In this document: positions 36,293-43,957 of the stretch, piece after piece
Layout of the letters: each line of letters starts with the position of its first letter
Numbering within the stretch: position 1 is the stretch's first letter
Assembly: GCA_027533425.1 (NCBI GenBank)
Contig: JAPZUD010000005.1
Span: 1 to 64,000, forward strand
Origin: Beijerinckiaceae bacterium
GTDB taxonomy: Bacteria; Pseudomonadota; Alphaproteobacteria; Rhizobiales; Beijerinckiaceae
Length of the DNA stretch: 64,000 nucleotides
Direction: 5' to 3'
The notes under the pieces: generated by a model
The model's input: only the letters and a program-made list of their open reading frames with translations
Database searches by the model: none
What the model was told of the DNA's origin: nothing
Made by a program: the position numbers and the translations under genes

Positions 36293-37048
36293 TCAGCCCG
36301 GTTGCAGGCGGGGATCGGTGAAGATCCGGCCCCAGCCCGCGAGGCTGTCGGGGCGGAGGCCCATCGCCATCAGGCAGCCCCAGAGCGTGACCGAGACCGA
36401 ATCCAGCACAATCGGGCCCCCGGCGGGCTCGAGTTGCGGCGCGAGAGCGGCGCCATCCATGTTGGTACAGAGCACGGTGATCGCGTCCGGCTTCGCGGCG
36501 AGGCATTCGCCAATCATGGCGGCGATCGTGGCCTGTGGCACGGTGCCGAAGGCGAAATTGTCGCGGATACCGAGGTGCCGCTCCACCGGGCAGGCAAAGC
36601 CCGCCGCCGCATAGGTGGCGATGATGCGGGCCTGCACATCCTCCGTATAGGGAGAGACCAAAGCCTGGGTCGTTGCGCCGAGGCGGCCGAGAATGTCGAG
36701 CAGCGAGAGGATGCAGGTGGTCGCGCGGATGCCGGTGGCCGCCTCGATCCGTTCGACCAGCCGGCGGTCCCGGTCGAAGCCGAGCCAGGAGGCGGAGGTG
36801 CCGTTCCAGGCGATCACATCCACCTTCGCATGGGCGAGCAATTCGGCCGCGCGGAGGATCTCGCTGTCATCGAACTGGGCGAGTGCGGCGGCATCGAGCG
36901 CGATTTCCGTCACCCGGAAACGGCTGGAATGCGCGGTGACACCCGGCAGCCCGGCCAGCAGGGCAGCCGTGACCGGCTCCAGCACCGTGTTCGACGAGGG
37001 CACGAGCATGCCGATGCGGCGGCGAGCGGATTCAACGGTCGAGGACAT
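36293..37048 (-). CDS. Maleate isomerase / arylmalonate decarboxylase / Asp-Glu racemase-family enzyme
   Basis: A 251-residue enzyme of the AMDase/maleate cis-trans isomerase family. The opening RRIGMLVPSSNTVLEP is characteristic. The second catalytic region, VLCTNMDG near residue 193, keeps its cysteine. The first region reads AWNGTSASWLG near residue 80, with Asn where two-cysteine racemases and isomerases have Cys. Single-cysteine members include decarboxylases, so racemase activity is doubtful. The ATG at 37048 lies inside the hydantoinase B gene (17-base overlap), so it is coupled to the hydantoinase operon and probably processes the hydantoin or its product. Confidence 0.8.
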   Translation of the reverse strand: MSSTVESARRRIGMLVPSSNTVLEPVTAALLAGLPGVTAHSSRFRVTEIALDAAALAQFDDSEILRAAELLAHAKVDVIAWNGTSASWLGFDRDRRLVERIEAATGIRATTCILSLLDILGRLGATTQALVSPYTEDVQARIIATYAAAGFACPVERHLGIRDNFAFGTVPQATIAAMIGECLAAKPDAITVLCTNMDGAALAPQLEPAGGPIVLDSVSVTLWGCLMAMGLRPDSLAGWGRIFTDPRLQPG

Positions 37049-38681
37049 AGCCTTCCTCCCGGTCATGGGCGATGGCGGCGGGATCACGCTCGGCAACCGG
37101 GCCGAAACCGCCGCCGCCGGACGTGACGAGCTGAACAATATCGCCCTTGCGCAGCGGCATGTTGGCGACCTTGGAGGGCAGGTCCTGCAGCGCACCGTCG
37201 CGCGTCAGCGTGAGGCGGCCAGCCGCGCCGGCGCCGCCACCCTGCAGGCCGAAAGGCGTGAAGCGGAACCGGTCCATCTGGGCGGTGAAGGTGGCGGCTT
37301 CGGAATCGATCCGCCAGATCCGCGTCAGGCCGAGGCCACCGCGCTGCCGGCCCGCCCCGCCCGAGCCGGGCGCGAGGGCATAGCCGAGATAAGTGACGGG
37401 CACGTCGCTCTCGATCATCTCGATCGGGATGGCGGCATTGTTATGCATGCCGAAGGAGAGCGCATTGGCGCCGTCGCCGCGCGGATGGGCGCCACAGCCA
37501 CCGACCTCGATCTCGACGAGCACCTTGCGGGTCCCATCTTTGGCGCGGGTCTGGAAGGAGCAGACATAGCTCACCGCGTAATAGGCGGCGGGCATCCGGT
37601 CAGGGATGGCCTGCGAGAGCGCGCCGAAAACGACATTGAGCAGCACATGGCAGGGCGCGATCCGATGCGCGACCGGCGCGGGATGCCGGGCCGAGATGAT
37701 CAGGCCTTCCGGCGCGATGATCTCGATCGGGCGGTAGCAGCCGGCATTCGGCACGATGGGCCTGTCTGCCGCGGCCATGATCGCGAAATAGACCGCCGAG
37801 CTGGAGGAGCCGAGCGTGGCATTGATCGGCCCCGCCGCCTCGGGCGCGGAGCCGGAGAGATCGACGACAAGCCGGTCGCCCGCCACGGTGATCGCGGCAT
37901 GGATGCGGACGGGCCGGTCGGGCGTGATGCCGTCATCGTCGAGGAAATCCTCGAAGGTGTAGGTGCCGTCGGGAATGCGGCGGATGCAGTCCCGCATGGC
38001 CGCTTCCGACAGATCCAGCAGGCGCGCGGCCGCTTTCTGCAGCGTATCGCCGCCATAGCGCCGGGCGAGGCGGGTGATCGCCTCGACGCCGACGCCGAGC
38101 GAGGCCACCTGCGATTGCAGATCGCCCATCACGGTCGCGGGCTGGCGGACATTCTGGCCGATCAGCGCCCAGAGCGCCTCGTTGCGCCGCCCTGCCTCGA
38201 ACAGCTTCACCGGCGGGATGCGCAACCCCTCCTGGTAGATCTCGGTGGCCGTGGCGGCATAGGAGCCGGGCGACATGCCGCCCATATCGAGATGGTGGCA
38301 GAGCGTGCCGACAATCGCGATGCAGCGCCCCGCCTCGAAAACCGGGCGGAAGGAGAGGATGTCCGGCAGGTGCTGGCCGCCGCAATAGGGATCGTTGGTG
38401 ATGATGACATCGCCATCCTGCCATTCGCCCGCCGGGATGAAGCGCTCGAGAATGGCGCGGAGGCCATAGCCCATGGAATTCAGATGCTGCGGGATACGGG
38501 CGGATTGCGCGATGTTGTTGCCGGCGGCATCGAAAATGGCGGTCGAATAATCCAGCATCTCGCGGACGATGGTGGAGCGGCTCGTCCGCCACATCGTGAC
38601 ATCCATGTCCGCTGCCGCAGCCGTAAGCGCGTTGCGGATGACTTCCAGTTCGATCGGGTCGATCGTGCCCGATGCGGCCAT
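37032..38681 (-). CDS. hyuB: Hydantoinase B / oxoprolinase-family subunit
   Basis: A 549-residue HyuB-type subunit. With HyuA it forms ATP-dependent enzymes such as N-methylhydantoinase, 5-oxoprolinase or acetone/acetophenone carboxylase. Family features are DPIELEVIRNALTAAA at the N-terminus, MLDYSTAIFDAAGN, DVIITNDPYCGGQHLPDI (part: ITNDPYCGGQHLPD) and the glycine-rich GSGGAGRQRGGLG near residue 440. It starts at the ATG that overlaps the hyuA stop (TGATG). Which ring or ketone is the substrate cannot be told, but the TRAP carrier and racemase-like neighbour favour a carboxylated or cyclic-amide compound. Confidence 0.9.
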   Translation of the reverse strand: MAASGTIDPIELEVIRNALTAAAADMDVTMWRTSRSTIVREMLDYSTAIFDAAGNNIAQSARIPQHLNSMGYGLRAILERFIPAGEWQDGDVIITNDPYCGGQHLPDILSFRPVFEAGRCIAIVGTLCHHLDMGGMSPGSYAATATEIYQEGLRIPPVKLFEAGRRNEALWALIGQNVRQPATVMGDLQSQVASLGVGVEAITRLARRYGGDTLQKAAARLLDLSEAAMRDCIRRIPDGTYTFEDFLDDDGITPDRPVRIHAAITVAGDRLVVDLSGSAPEAAGPINATLGSSSSAVYFAIMAAADRPIVPNAGCYRPIEIIAPEGLIISARHPAPVAHRIAPCHVLLNVVFGALSQAIPDRMPAAYYAVSYVCSFQTRAKDGTRKVLVEIEVGGCGAHPRGDGANALSFGMHNNAAIPIEMIESDVPVTYLGYALAPGSGGAGRQRGGLGLTRIWRIDSEAATFTAQMDRFRFTPFGLQGGGAGAAGRLTLTRDGALQDLPSKVANMPLRKGDIVQLVTSGGGGFGPVAERDPAAIAHDREEGYVLDR

Positions 38682-40756
38682 CACCCGCCCTCCCCCTGGT
38701 AATCCGCGACGAGATGCCCGCCCGCCGCGCGGCGCAGCCGCCAGGCCGGCGCGAGATAGATCGTGGTATAGGCCTCCTCGATCATGGCCGGGCCGGCAAT
38801 CTCAAGGCCGGGGCCGATCGACTCGCGGCGCCAGACGGCAGCCTCGCCCCAGCGATCGGCAAGATAGACCGGGCGGCTGCCGAGCGGCGAACCGGCTGCC
38901 TCGGCCGGGCTTTCGACAGCAGCCGGGCGTGGCAGCAGGCCCTTCGCGGCACGGCGGAGCGTGACCATCTCCACCGCATCACCCGGGTTGCAATAGGAGA
39001 AGCGCTGCTCGTGCTGGGCGTGGAAGCGCCCGGCAATGGCGGCGATACCCGCCGGGTCGAAGCCGGAATCGAGGCAGGGCACAGTGAGTTCGAAGGCCTG
39101 GCCGCGATAGCGCAGGTCGATGGCCAGCTGGGTGCGGCGCCGCTCCGGCGGAATGCCGTCCGCCGCGAGTTGGGCCCCGGCCTGGGCCGTCATCTCCGCG
39201 GCCAGTCGAGCCAGGGTCTCGCCCGCGGCCGGCTCGAAGCGGCGGATCAGCGAGCGCGCGAAGGCATGCTCGATATCCGCTTCGAGAATCCCGCGCGCCG
39301 AGAGGGTCGAGGCATCGACCGGGAAGACGATCCGGCGGATGGCCAGTTCCTCGGCCACCGCGCAGGCATGGACGGAGCCCGCCCCGCCGAAACTGAGCAG
39401 GGTGAAATCGCGCGGGTCCAGCCCCTTCTCGAACAGGCTGACGCGGATCGCCGCCGCGAGGCTGGTATTGGTCAGCCGGAGGATGCCGGCAGCCGCAGCA
39501 TCCTCGGCGAGGCCAAGCGGCGTGCCGACCCGGCTGCGGATTGCCGCACGGGCGCCCTCAAGGTCGAGCGCCATTTTCCCGCCGAGGAAGAAGGCCGGGT
39601 CGAGCCGGCCAAGGACGAGATTGGCATCGGTCACGGTGGGTTCGGTGCCGCCGCGACCATAGCAGACCGGGCCGGGCCGGGCGCCGGCGCTTTCCGGGCC
39701 GACACGCAGGCCGCCATCGGGACCGAGCCGGGCAATGGAGCCGCCGCCGGCGCCGATGGTGCGGATATCGATCATCGGCACCCGGACCGGCAGGCGCTCG
39801 ATCTCGCTCTGGGTGACGATTTCCAGCCGGTCTTCCCGCACCACCGAGACATCATAGCTGGTGCCGCCCATATCCACGGCGACGACATTCGCCTCGCCGA
39901 GGGTGCGGGACAGGCCGAGCGCGGCCATGGCCCCGCCGGAGGGACCAGAGAGCAGCAGGCGCACCGGTTCGGCCGCCGCCGTGGCCGGGGCGCAGACCCC
40001 GCCATTCGACTGGACGATCAGCAGGCGGGGCTCGAAAGCCTCGGCCGCGAGACGCCGTTCAAGCCGTTCGAGATAGGAGCGGACGACCGGCTGGAGCAGC
40101 GCGTTGAGCACGGTGGTGCTGGTGCGCTCGTATTCGCGGATTTCCGGGCTCACTGTCGAGGAGCAGGAAATGGCGAGGCCGGGCAGGCTTTGCGCGATCC
40201 GTGCCGCCAGCCGGGCCTCATGCGCCGGATTGGCATAGGCATGGAGCAGGCTGATCGCCACCGCCTCGACCTCGAGCCCGGCGAGCCGGGTGATGATGGC
40301 CTCGAGATCCGCCTCGCCGGGCTCGATCTCGGCGTGGCCATCGGCTTTCATCCGCTCGCGGAGGCCGAGCCGGCGGCTGCGCGGCACGAGGGCGGGAACC
40401 GGGCGCGGCCAGGTGGCGTAGATGTCGCGCCGGTTATGGCGCCCGATCTCCAGCACATCCTCGAAGCCGGCGGTGGTGACCAGCGCCCCGCGCGCCAGCT
40501 TGTTTTCCAGCACGGCATTGGTGGCGATGGTGGTGCCATGGAGAATGTAGCCGACCTCGTCGAGCCGGAAGCCATCGCGCGCGGCGGCGCCATGGATGCC
40601 CTCCATCAGCCCGAGGGAGGGATCCTCGGGCGTCGTCGGCACCTTGAAGGCGCGGATCTGGCCCGATCGGGAATCGAGGATCTGGAAATCGGTAAAGGTG
40701 CCGCCGATATCGACACCGATCCGGACGGGCTTACCGTCATGGCTGCCTGCTGACAT
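38681..40756 (-). CDS. hyuA: Hydantoinase A / oxoprolinase-family subunit
   Basis: A 691-residue ATP-binding subunit of the ASKHA fold. It has phosphate loop IGVDIGGTFTDF near residue 13, a second nucleotide motif VAVDMGGTSYDVSVV near 290, IDIRTIGAGGGSIARLG and LSFGGAGSVHACAVAEEL. The start is the ATG at 40756, two bases after the dctM stop. The open frame continues far upstream only as a mirror of dctM. It acts in the cytoplasm with HyuB on the compound imported by the TRAP system; the reaction is inferred from the family. Confidence 0.92.
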   Translation of the reverse strand: MSAGSHDGKPVRIGVDIGGTFTDFQILDSRSGQIRAFKVPTTPEDPSLGLMEGIHGAAARDGFRLDEVGYILHGTTIATNAVLENKLARGALVTTAGFEDVLEIGRHNRRDIYATWPRPVPALVPRSRRLGLRERMKADGHAEIEPGEADLEAIITRLAGLEVEAVAISLLHAYANPAHEARLAARIAQSLPGLAISCSSTVSPEIREYERTSTTVLNALLQPVVRSYLERLERRLAAEAFEPRLLIVQSNGGVCAPATAAAEPVRLLLSGPSGGAMAALGLSRTLGEANVVAVDMGGTSYDVSVVREDRLEIVTQSEIERLPVRVPMIDIRTIGAGGGSIARLGPDGGLRVGPESAGARPGPVCYGRGGTEPTVTDANLVLGRLDPAFFLGGKMALDLEGARAAIRSRVGTPLGLAEDAAAAGILRLTNTSLAAAIRVSLFEKGLDPRDFTLLSFGGAGSVHACAVAEELAIRRIVFPVDASTLSARGILEADIEHAFARSLIRRFEPAAGETLARLAAEMTAQAGAQLAADGIPPERRRTQLAIDLRYRGQAFELTVPCLDSGFDPAGIAAIAGRFHAQHEQRFSYCNPGDAVEMVTLRRAAKGLLPRPAAVESPAEAAGSPLGSRPVYLADRWGEAAVWRRESIGPGLEIAGPAMIEEAYTTIYLAPAWRLRRAAGGHLVADYQGEGG

Positions 40757-40758
40757 CG

Positions 40759-42060
40759 CTATCCGCGCATATAATTCGGCAGCCATGTCACGATGGCCGG
40801 GAACAGGATGATCAGCACGGCGAAAAGCATCATGATCACCGCATAGGGCACGGCGCCGCGGATGACATCCGCCACCGGCCCGCCATCGGTCCGGATACCC
40901 TGCACGACGAAGAGATTCATGCCCACGGGGGGCGTGATCAGGCCGAGTTCGCACATCAGCACGATGAAGACGCCGAACCAGATCGGATCGACCCCGACCG
41001 AACTGACGACCGGGAAGACCAGCGGGATCGTGGCCACCATCATCGAGAGCGTGTCCATGAACATGCCGAGGACGAGATAGAACAGGATCAGCGCGAGCAG
41101 CAGTTGCACCCGTTCCAGCCCGAAACCGGTGACCCATTTCGTCAGCGCCTCGCCGATGCCGGTGAGGCTCAAGGCGAGATTGAGGATGAAGGCGCCGAGC
41201 ACGATCAGCAGGATCATGCCGGTGGTGCGGGCGCTGGAGAGGAAGCAGGTTTCCAGCAGCGACACCGTCAGCCGGCCCTGCACCCCGATCAGGATGAAGG
41301 CGGTGACGAGGCCGAGTGCCGCGCTTTCGGTGGCCGTGGCAATGCCGGAATAGAGCGTGCCCATGACAAGGCCGAAAACCAGCAACGGCTCGATGAGATA
41401 GCGCAGCAGGCGGATGCGCTCGGCCAGCGGCACATGGACCGGGACCATCTTCTCCTTCGCGAAGCGGTGGCGGAGTGCGATCCAGAGCATGAAGCAGCCG
41501 GCCAAAGCGAGGCCGGGAATGATGCCGGCGATGAAGAGCTTGCCCACGGAGGTATTCGTCATCGAGCCGTAGATGATGAAGTTGATCGAGGGCGGGATCA
41601 TGATGCCGAGCGTGCCGCCGGCCGCGAGCGAGCCGAGGGAGTCCGACATCGGGTAGCCGTTCTTGCGCAACGAGGGCAAGGCAACAGTGCCGATCGTGGC
41701 GGCGGTGGCGACCGAGGAGCCAGAGGTGGCCGCAAAGAGCGCACAACAGCCGATATTCGTGTGCAGCAGGCCGCCGGGCAGCCGGCCGAGCCAGGCCGCA
41801 AAGACCGTGTACATGCGGTCCGCAATGCCCGAGCGCAGCAGCAATTCGCCCAGCATGACGAATAGCGGAATCGCGGTCAGGTTGTACTCGCTCATGACGC
41901 CCCAGGCCACCGAGGCCGAGGAGGAGAAGAAGGCGAAACCATAGGCCATCATGCCGCCGGTCAGGCCCAGCAGCAGCATGACCGCCGCGATCGGCACGCC
42001 GACCAGCATCAGCCCGACCATGACGAGGAAGCCGAGAATCCCGACCGCGACCGTGCTCAT
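40759..42060 (-). CDS. dctM: TRAP transporter large permease (DctM)
   Basis: A 433-residue inner-membrane protein with about twelve hydrophobic segments, the ion-driven translocation subunit of a tripartite periplasmic transporter. Motifs include LMLVGVPIAAVMLLLGLTG, YNLTAIPLFVMLGELLLRSG (part: AIPLFVMLGELLLRSG) and TSGSSVATAATIGTVALPSL, all typical of DctM. The start ATG overlaps the dctQ stop (ATGA), and the stop lies two bases before hyuA. Confidence 0.93.
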   Translation of the reverse strand: MSTVAVGILGFLVMVGLMLVGVPIAAVMLLLGLTGGMMAYGFAFFSSSASVAWGVMSEYNLTAIPLFVMLGELLLRSGIADRMYTVFAAWLGRLPGGLLHTNIGCCALFAATSGSSVATAATIGTVALPSLRKNGYPMSDSLGSLAAGGTLGIMIPPSINFIIYGSMTNTSVGKLFIAGIIPGLALAGCFMLWIALRHRFAKEKMVPVHVPLAERIRLLRYLIEPLLVFGLVMGTLYSGIATATESAALGLVTAFILIGVQGRLTVSLLETCFLSSARTTGMILLIVLGAFILNLALSLTGIGEALTKWVTGFGLERVQLLLALILFYLVLGMFMDTLSMMVATIPLVFPVVSSVGVDPIWFGVFIVLMCELGLITPPVGMNLFVVQGIRTDGGPVADVIRGAVPYAVIMMLFAVLIILFPAIVTWLPNYMRG

Positions 42061-42650
42061 CGGGCTGCTCCACCGCCGGGCGGTTCGGCGAGGCCGCCGC
42101 GCGCCTTGAGATCGGCCAGTTCCTCTTCCAGCTCGTCCTGCGCGCCGCGCGGGCCATAATGCCGGTCCACCTCGCGGAAACGGCCCGACAGGGCAAGGCC
42201 GATGACCTTGAGTGCCTCGACCAGCGCGAAAATCACAAAGACCGCGAGGGCGGCCAGCCACGCGCCCTGCGGATATTTCAGCGGCGTGGCCCAGGGGGTC
42301 TGCGCGACGGAGGAGAATTCCACCGTCTCGCGGAAGGCAAACCAGGCCATGACGAAGATCGCGATCGCGGTGACAGCCAGCGCCGGATAGGCGATCAGGT
42401 TGAGGGCGACGCGGAGGGCGCGGGGGAGCCGGTCATGCACCACATCGATCCGGATATGGGCGCGGGAGCGCAGGGCCAGGGCGATGGCAAGCGCCGCGCC
42501 GATGGCCAGCGCATAGCCGCCGAACTCATCAACCCCCTGCAGCGAACGCACGAAGACGCGCCGCATGATGGTCTCGACCGCAACCAGCAAGGCCAGGATA
42601 ACAAAGGCCAGGCCGAAGACCCACGCGGCCAGACGCTCGAAGACAGGCAT
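42057..42650 (-). CDS. dctQ: TRAP transporter small permease (DctQ)
   Basis: A 197-residue membrane protein with four hydrophobic segments. It contains the DctQ motif around SLQGVDEFGGYALAIGAALAIALALRSRAHIRIDVV (parts: VDEFGGYALAIG, RSRAHIRIDVV). The ATG at 42650 begins PVFERLAAWVF. The C-terminal tail is charged (DELEEELADLKA). It overlaps dctM by four bases and follows dctP after a hairpin. Confidence 0.9.
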   Translation of the reverse strand: MPVFERLAAWVFGLAFVILALLVAVETIMRRVFVRSLQGVDEFGGYALAIGAALAIALALRSRAHIRIDVVHDRLPRALRVALNLIAYPALAVTAIAIFVMAWFAFRETVEFSSVAQTPWATPLKYPQGAWLAALAVFVIFALVEALKVIGLALSGRFREVDRHYGPRGAQDELEEELADLKARGGLAEPPGGGAAR

Positions 42651-42670
42651 GTTCGCCCCCGCAATCGCAA

Positions 42671-42700
42671 GCCCGCGCGACCTCAAGGGATCGCGCGGGC
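42671..42700 (-). promoter_or_regulatory. Intercistronic hairpin between dctP and dctQ
   Basis: GCCCGCGCGA (42671-42680) is a perfect complement of TCGCGCGGGC (42691-42700), a 10-bp GC-rich stem with a 10-base loop, 12 bases after the dctP stop. There is no T-run. It probably protects the binding-protein message or reduces read-through into the permease genes. Confidence 0.6.
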
Positions 42701-42712
42701 CGGCAGGATGGT

Positions 42713-43768
42713 TCAGTTCATGCCGACGATCGGGCCGACCTTGGCCTTCCAGCTGGCCGAGCAGGTCGGGTTGACCTTGTCACAGGCTTCCGCCCAGGCC
42801 GGGAAGGAGATTTCCTTCACGGCGGATTTGACGAACTCGATATCCTCGGGCTTCACCTCGACGGTCTTGAGCTTGTACTTCTTGCCGGTGGTGCAGGGAT
42901 CGGCGCCAGCATTGCAGCGCATGCCGTCATCCCAGAGCTCCTTCGAATAGGCCCAGATATCGTCGGTCAGCTTCTCGATCGCGCCCTGGAGCTTCTTCTG
43001 CTGGTCCGGCGTGAGCTTGGCCCAGGCGCCGTTGGTGATGGCGTAGCCCTGCACCGCCACCTGGAGAGCCAGCGGATAGACATGGGTCGCGCTTTCCGGC
43101 CAGCCGGCGGAATTCGCCGAGGACGGACCGGTCACGGCGCAGTCGATCGTGCCGAGCGCGAGGCCCTGGCTGACTTCGCCGAAGGCAAGCGTGACCGGGG
43201 TAGCACCGACCTTTTCCATCACCTTGGCCATGACGCCATCGAGGATGCGGACCTTCTTGCCCTTGAGGTCGGCGAGACCCGAAATGGCGGGCTTGCAGAA
43301 AATCAGCTGCGGGCCGAAGGGCCAGACGCCGAGCAGCTTCATGTTGAACTGCTTGTCGAGCCGTTCCGCCACCGTGCCCTGGAAGGCGGTGACAACTTTC
43401 TTCGCCGTATCGTAATTCGTGTTCAGGCCGACCAGGTCGAGGCCCAGGATGGTGGGTTCGTCGCGCGAGACCTGGCCGAGGCGCAGGCCGATAATGTCGA
43501 ACAGGCCCGAACGCCCGATCCGGAGCTGCTCGAATTCCTTGATGCCGGTCTGGTCAAGAACCTTGTAGTCGGCCTCGATGCCGGTGGTTTCCTTCAGCTT
43601 CTCGAAGAAGGGCTGTTCGCGGTTCTTCTGGATGTTCCCGGTGGCGAGGGGCATGCCCATCACCTTCAGCTTCGGCGCCTCCTGCGCTGCCGCATGGCCC
43701 GATGCCAGCCCGAGAAGGATGGCGGCCGCGAGGCCGGCCTTGATTGTGCTGCCTGCTTTGTTCTTCAT
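42713..43768 (-). CDS. dctP: TRAP transporter solute-binding protein (DctP family)
   Basis: A 351-residue periplasmic binding protein with a Sec signal peptide cleaved after HAAA (residues 1-~28). The mature part has the DctP-type segments DLKGKKVRILDGVMAKVMEKVGATPVTLAFGEVSQGLALGTIDCAVTG in order (parts: LKGKKVRI, LAFGEVSQGLALGTIDC). Cys-rich elements near the C-terminus (RCNAGADPC, DKVNPTC) may form disulfides. It is the first gene of the TRAP-hydantoinase operon, 37 bases downstream of the sigma-54-like site. The conserved carboxylate-binding Arg was not pinned down. Confidence 0.9.
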   Translation of the reverse strand: MKNKAGSTIKAGLAAAILLGLASGHAAAQEAPKLKVMGMPLATGNIQKNREQPFFEKLKETTGIEADYKVLDQTGIKEFEQLRIGRSGLFDIIGLRLGQVSRDEPTILGLDLVGLNTNYDTAKKVVTAFQGTVAERLDKQFNMKLLGVWPFGPQLIFCKPAISGLADLKGKKVRILDGVMAKVMEKVGATPVTLAFGEVSQGLALGTIDCAVTGPSSANSAGWPESATHVYPLALQVAVQGYAITNGAWAKLTPDQQKKLQGAIEKLTDDIWAYSKELWDDGMRCNAGADPCTTGKKYKLKTVEVKPEDIEFVKSAVKEISFPAWAEACDKVNPTCSASWKAKVGPIVGMN

Positions 43769-43804
43769 GCGCTGAACTCCCTGCCCTGCATACAGCACGC
43801 TATC

Positions 43805-43820
43805 ACAAGAACCGTGCCAA
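43805..43820 (-). promoter_or_regulatory. Candidate sigma-54 promoter of the TRAP-hydantoinase operon
   Basis: The minus strand reads TTGGCACG-GTTC-TTGT, matching the sigma-54 consensus YTGGCACG-N4-TTGC except the final base. It ends 37 bases before the dctP start, so a transcript would have a short leader. A weaker sigma-70 reading (TTGGCA, 17 bases, TGCTGT) uses the same bases. Nitrogen control would suit a hydantoin or amide pathway, but no NtrC site was identified. Confidence 0.5.
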
Positions 43821-43957
43821 GGAAGCGCGAAGTCCGGACGGCCGCCCCGCCTGTGGAAAGGGCTCCGGCGCGTCGATTTCCGGGCACCGGCGCAGAAACC
43901 CCGAATGGGCCCTGCCCGGAAAGCCGGCAGCCTGCCGCAAAATCGGGCCGGGCCCGG

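Noticed and set aside
38672-40753. 693-codon plus-strand open frame opposite hyuA
   Set aside because: Mirror of hyuA, which carries clear ATPase motifs.
41097-42196. N-terminal extension of the hydantoinase A frame over dctM
   Set aside because: That part is dctM read in the wrong frame; family similarity begins at the ATG at 40756.
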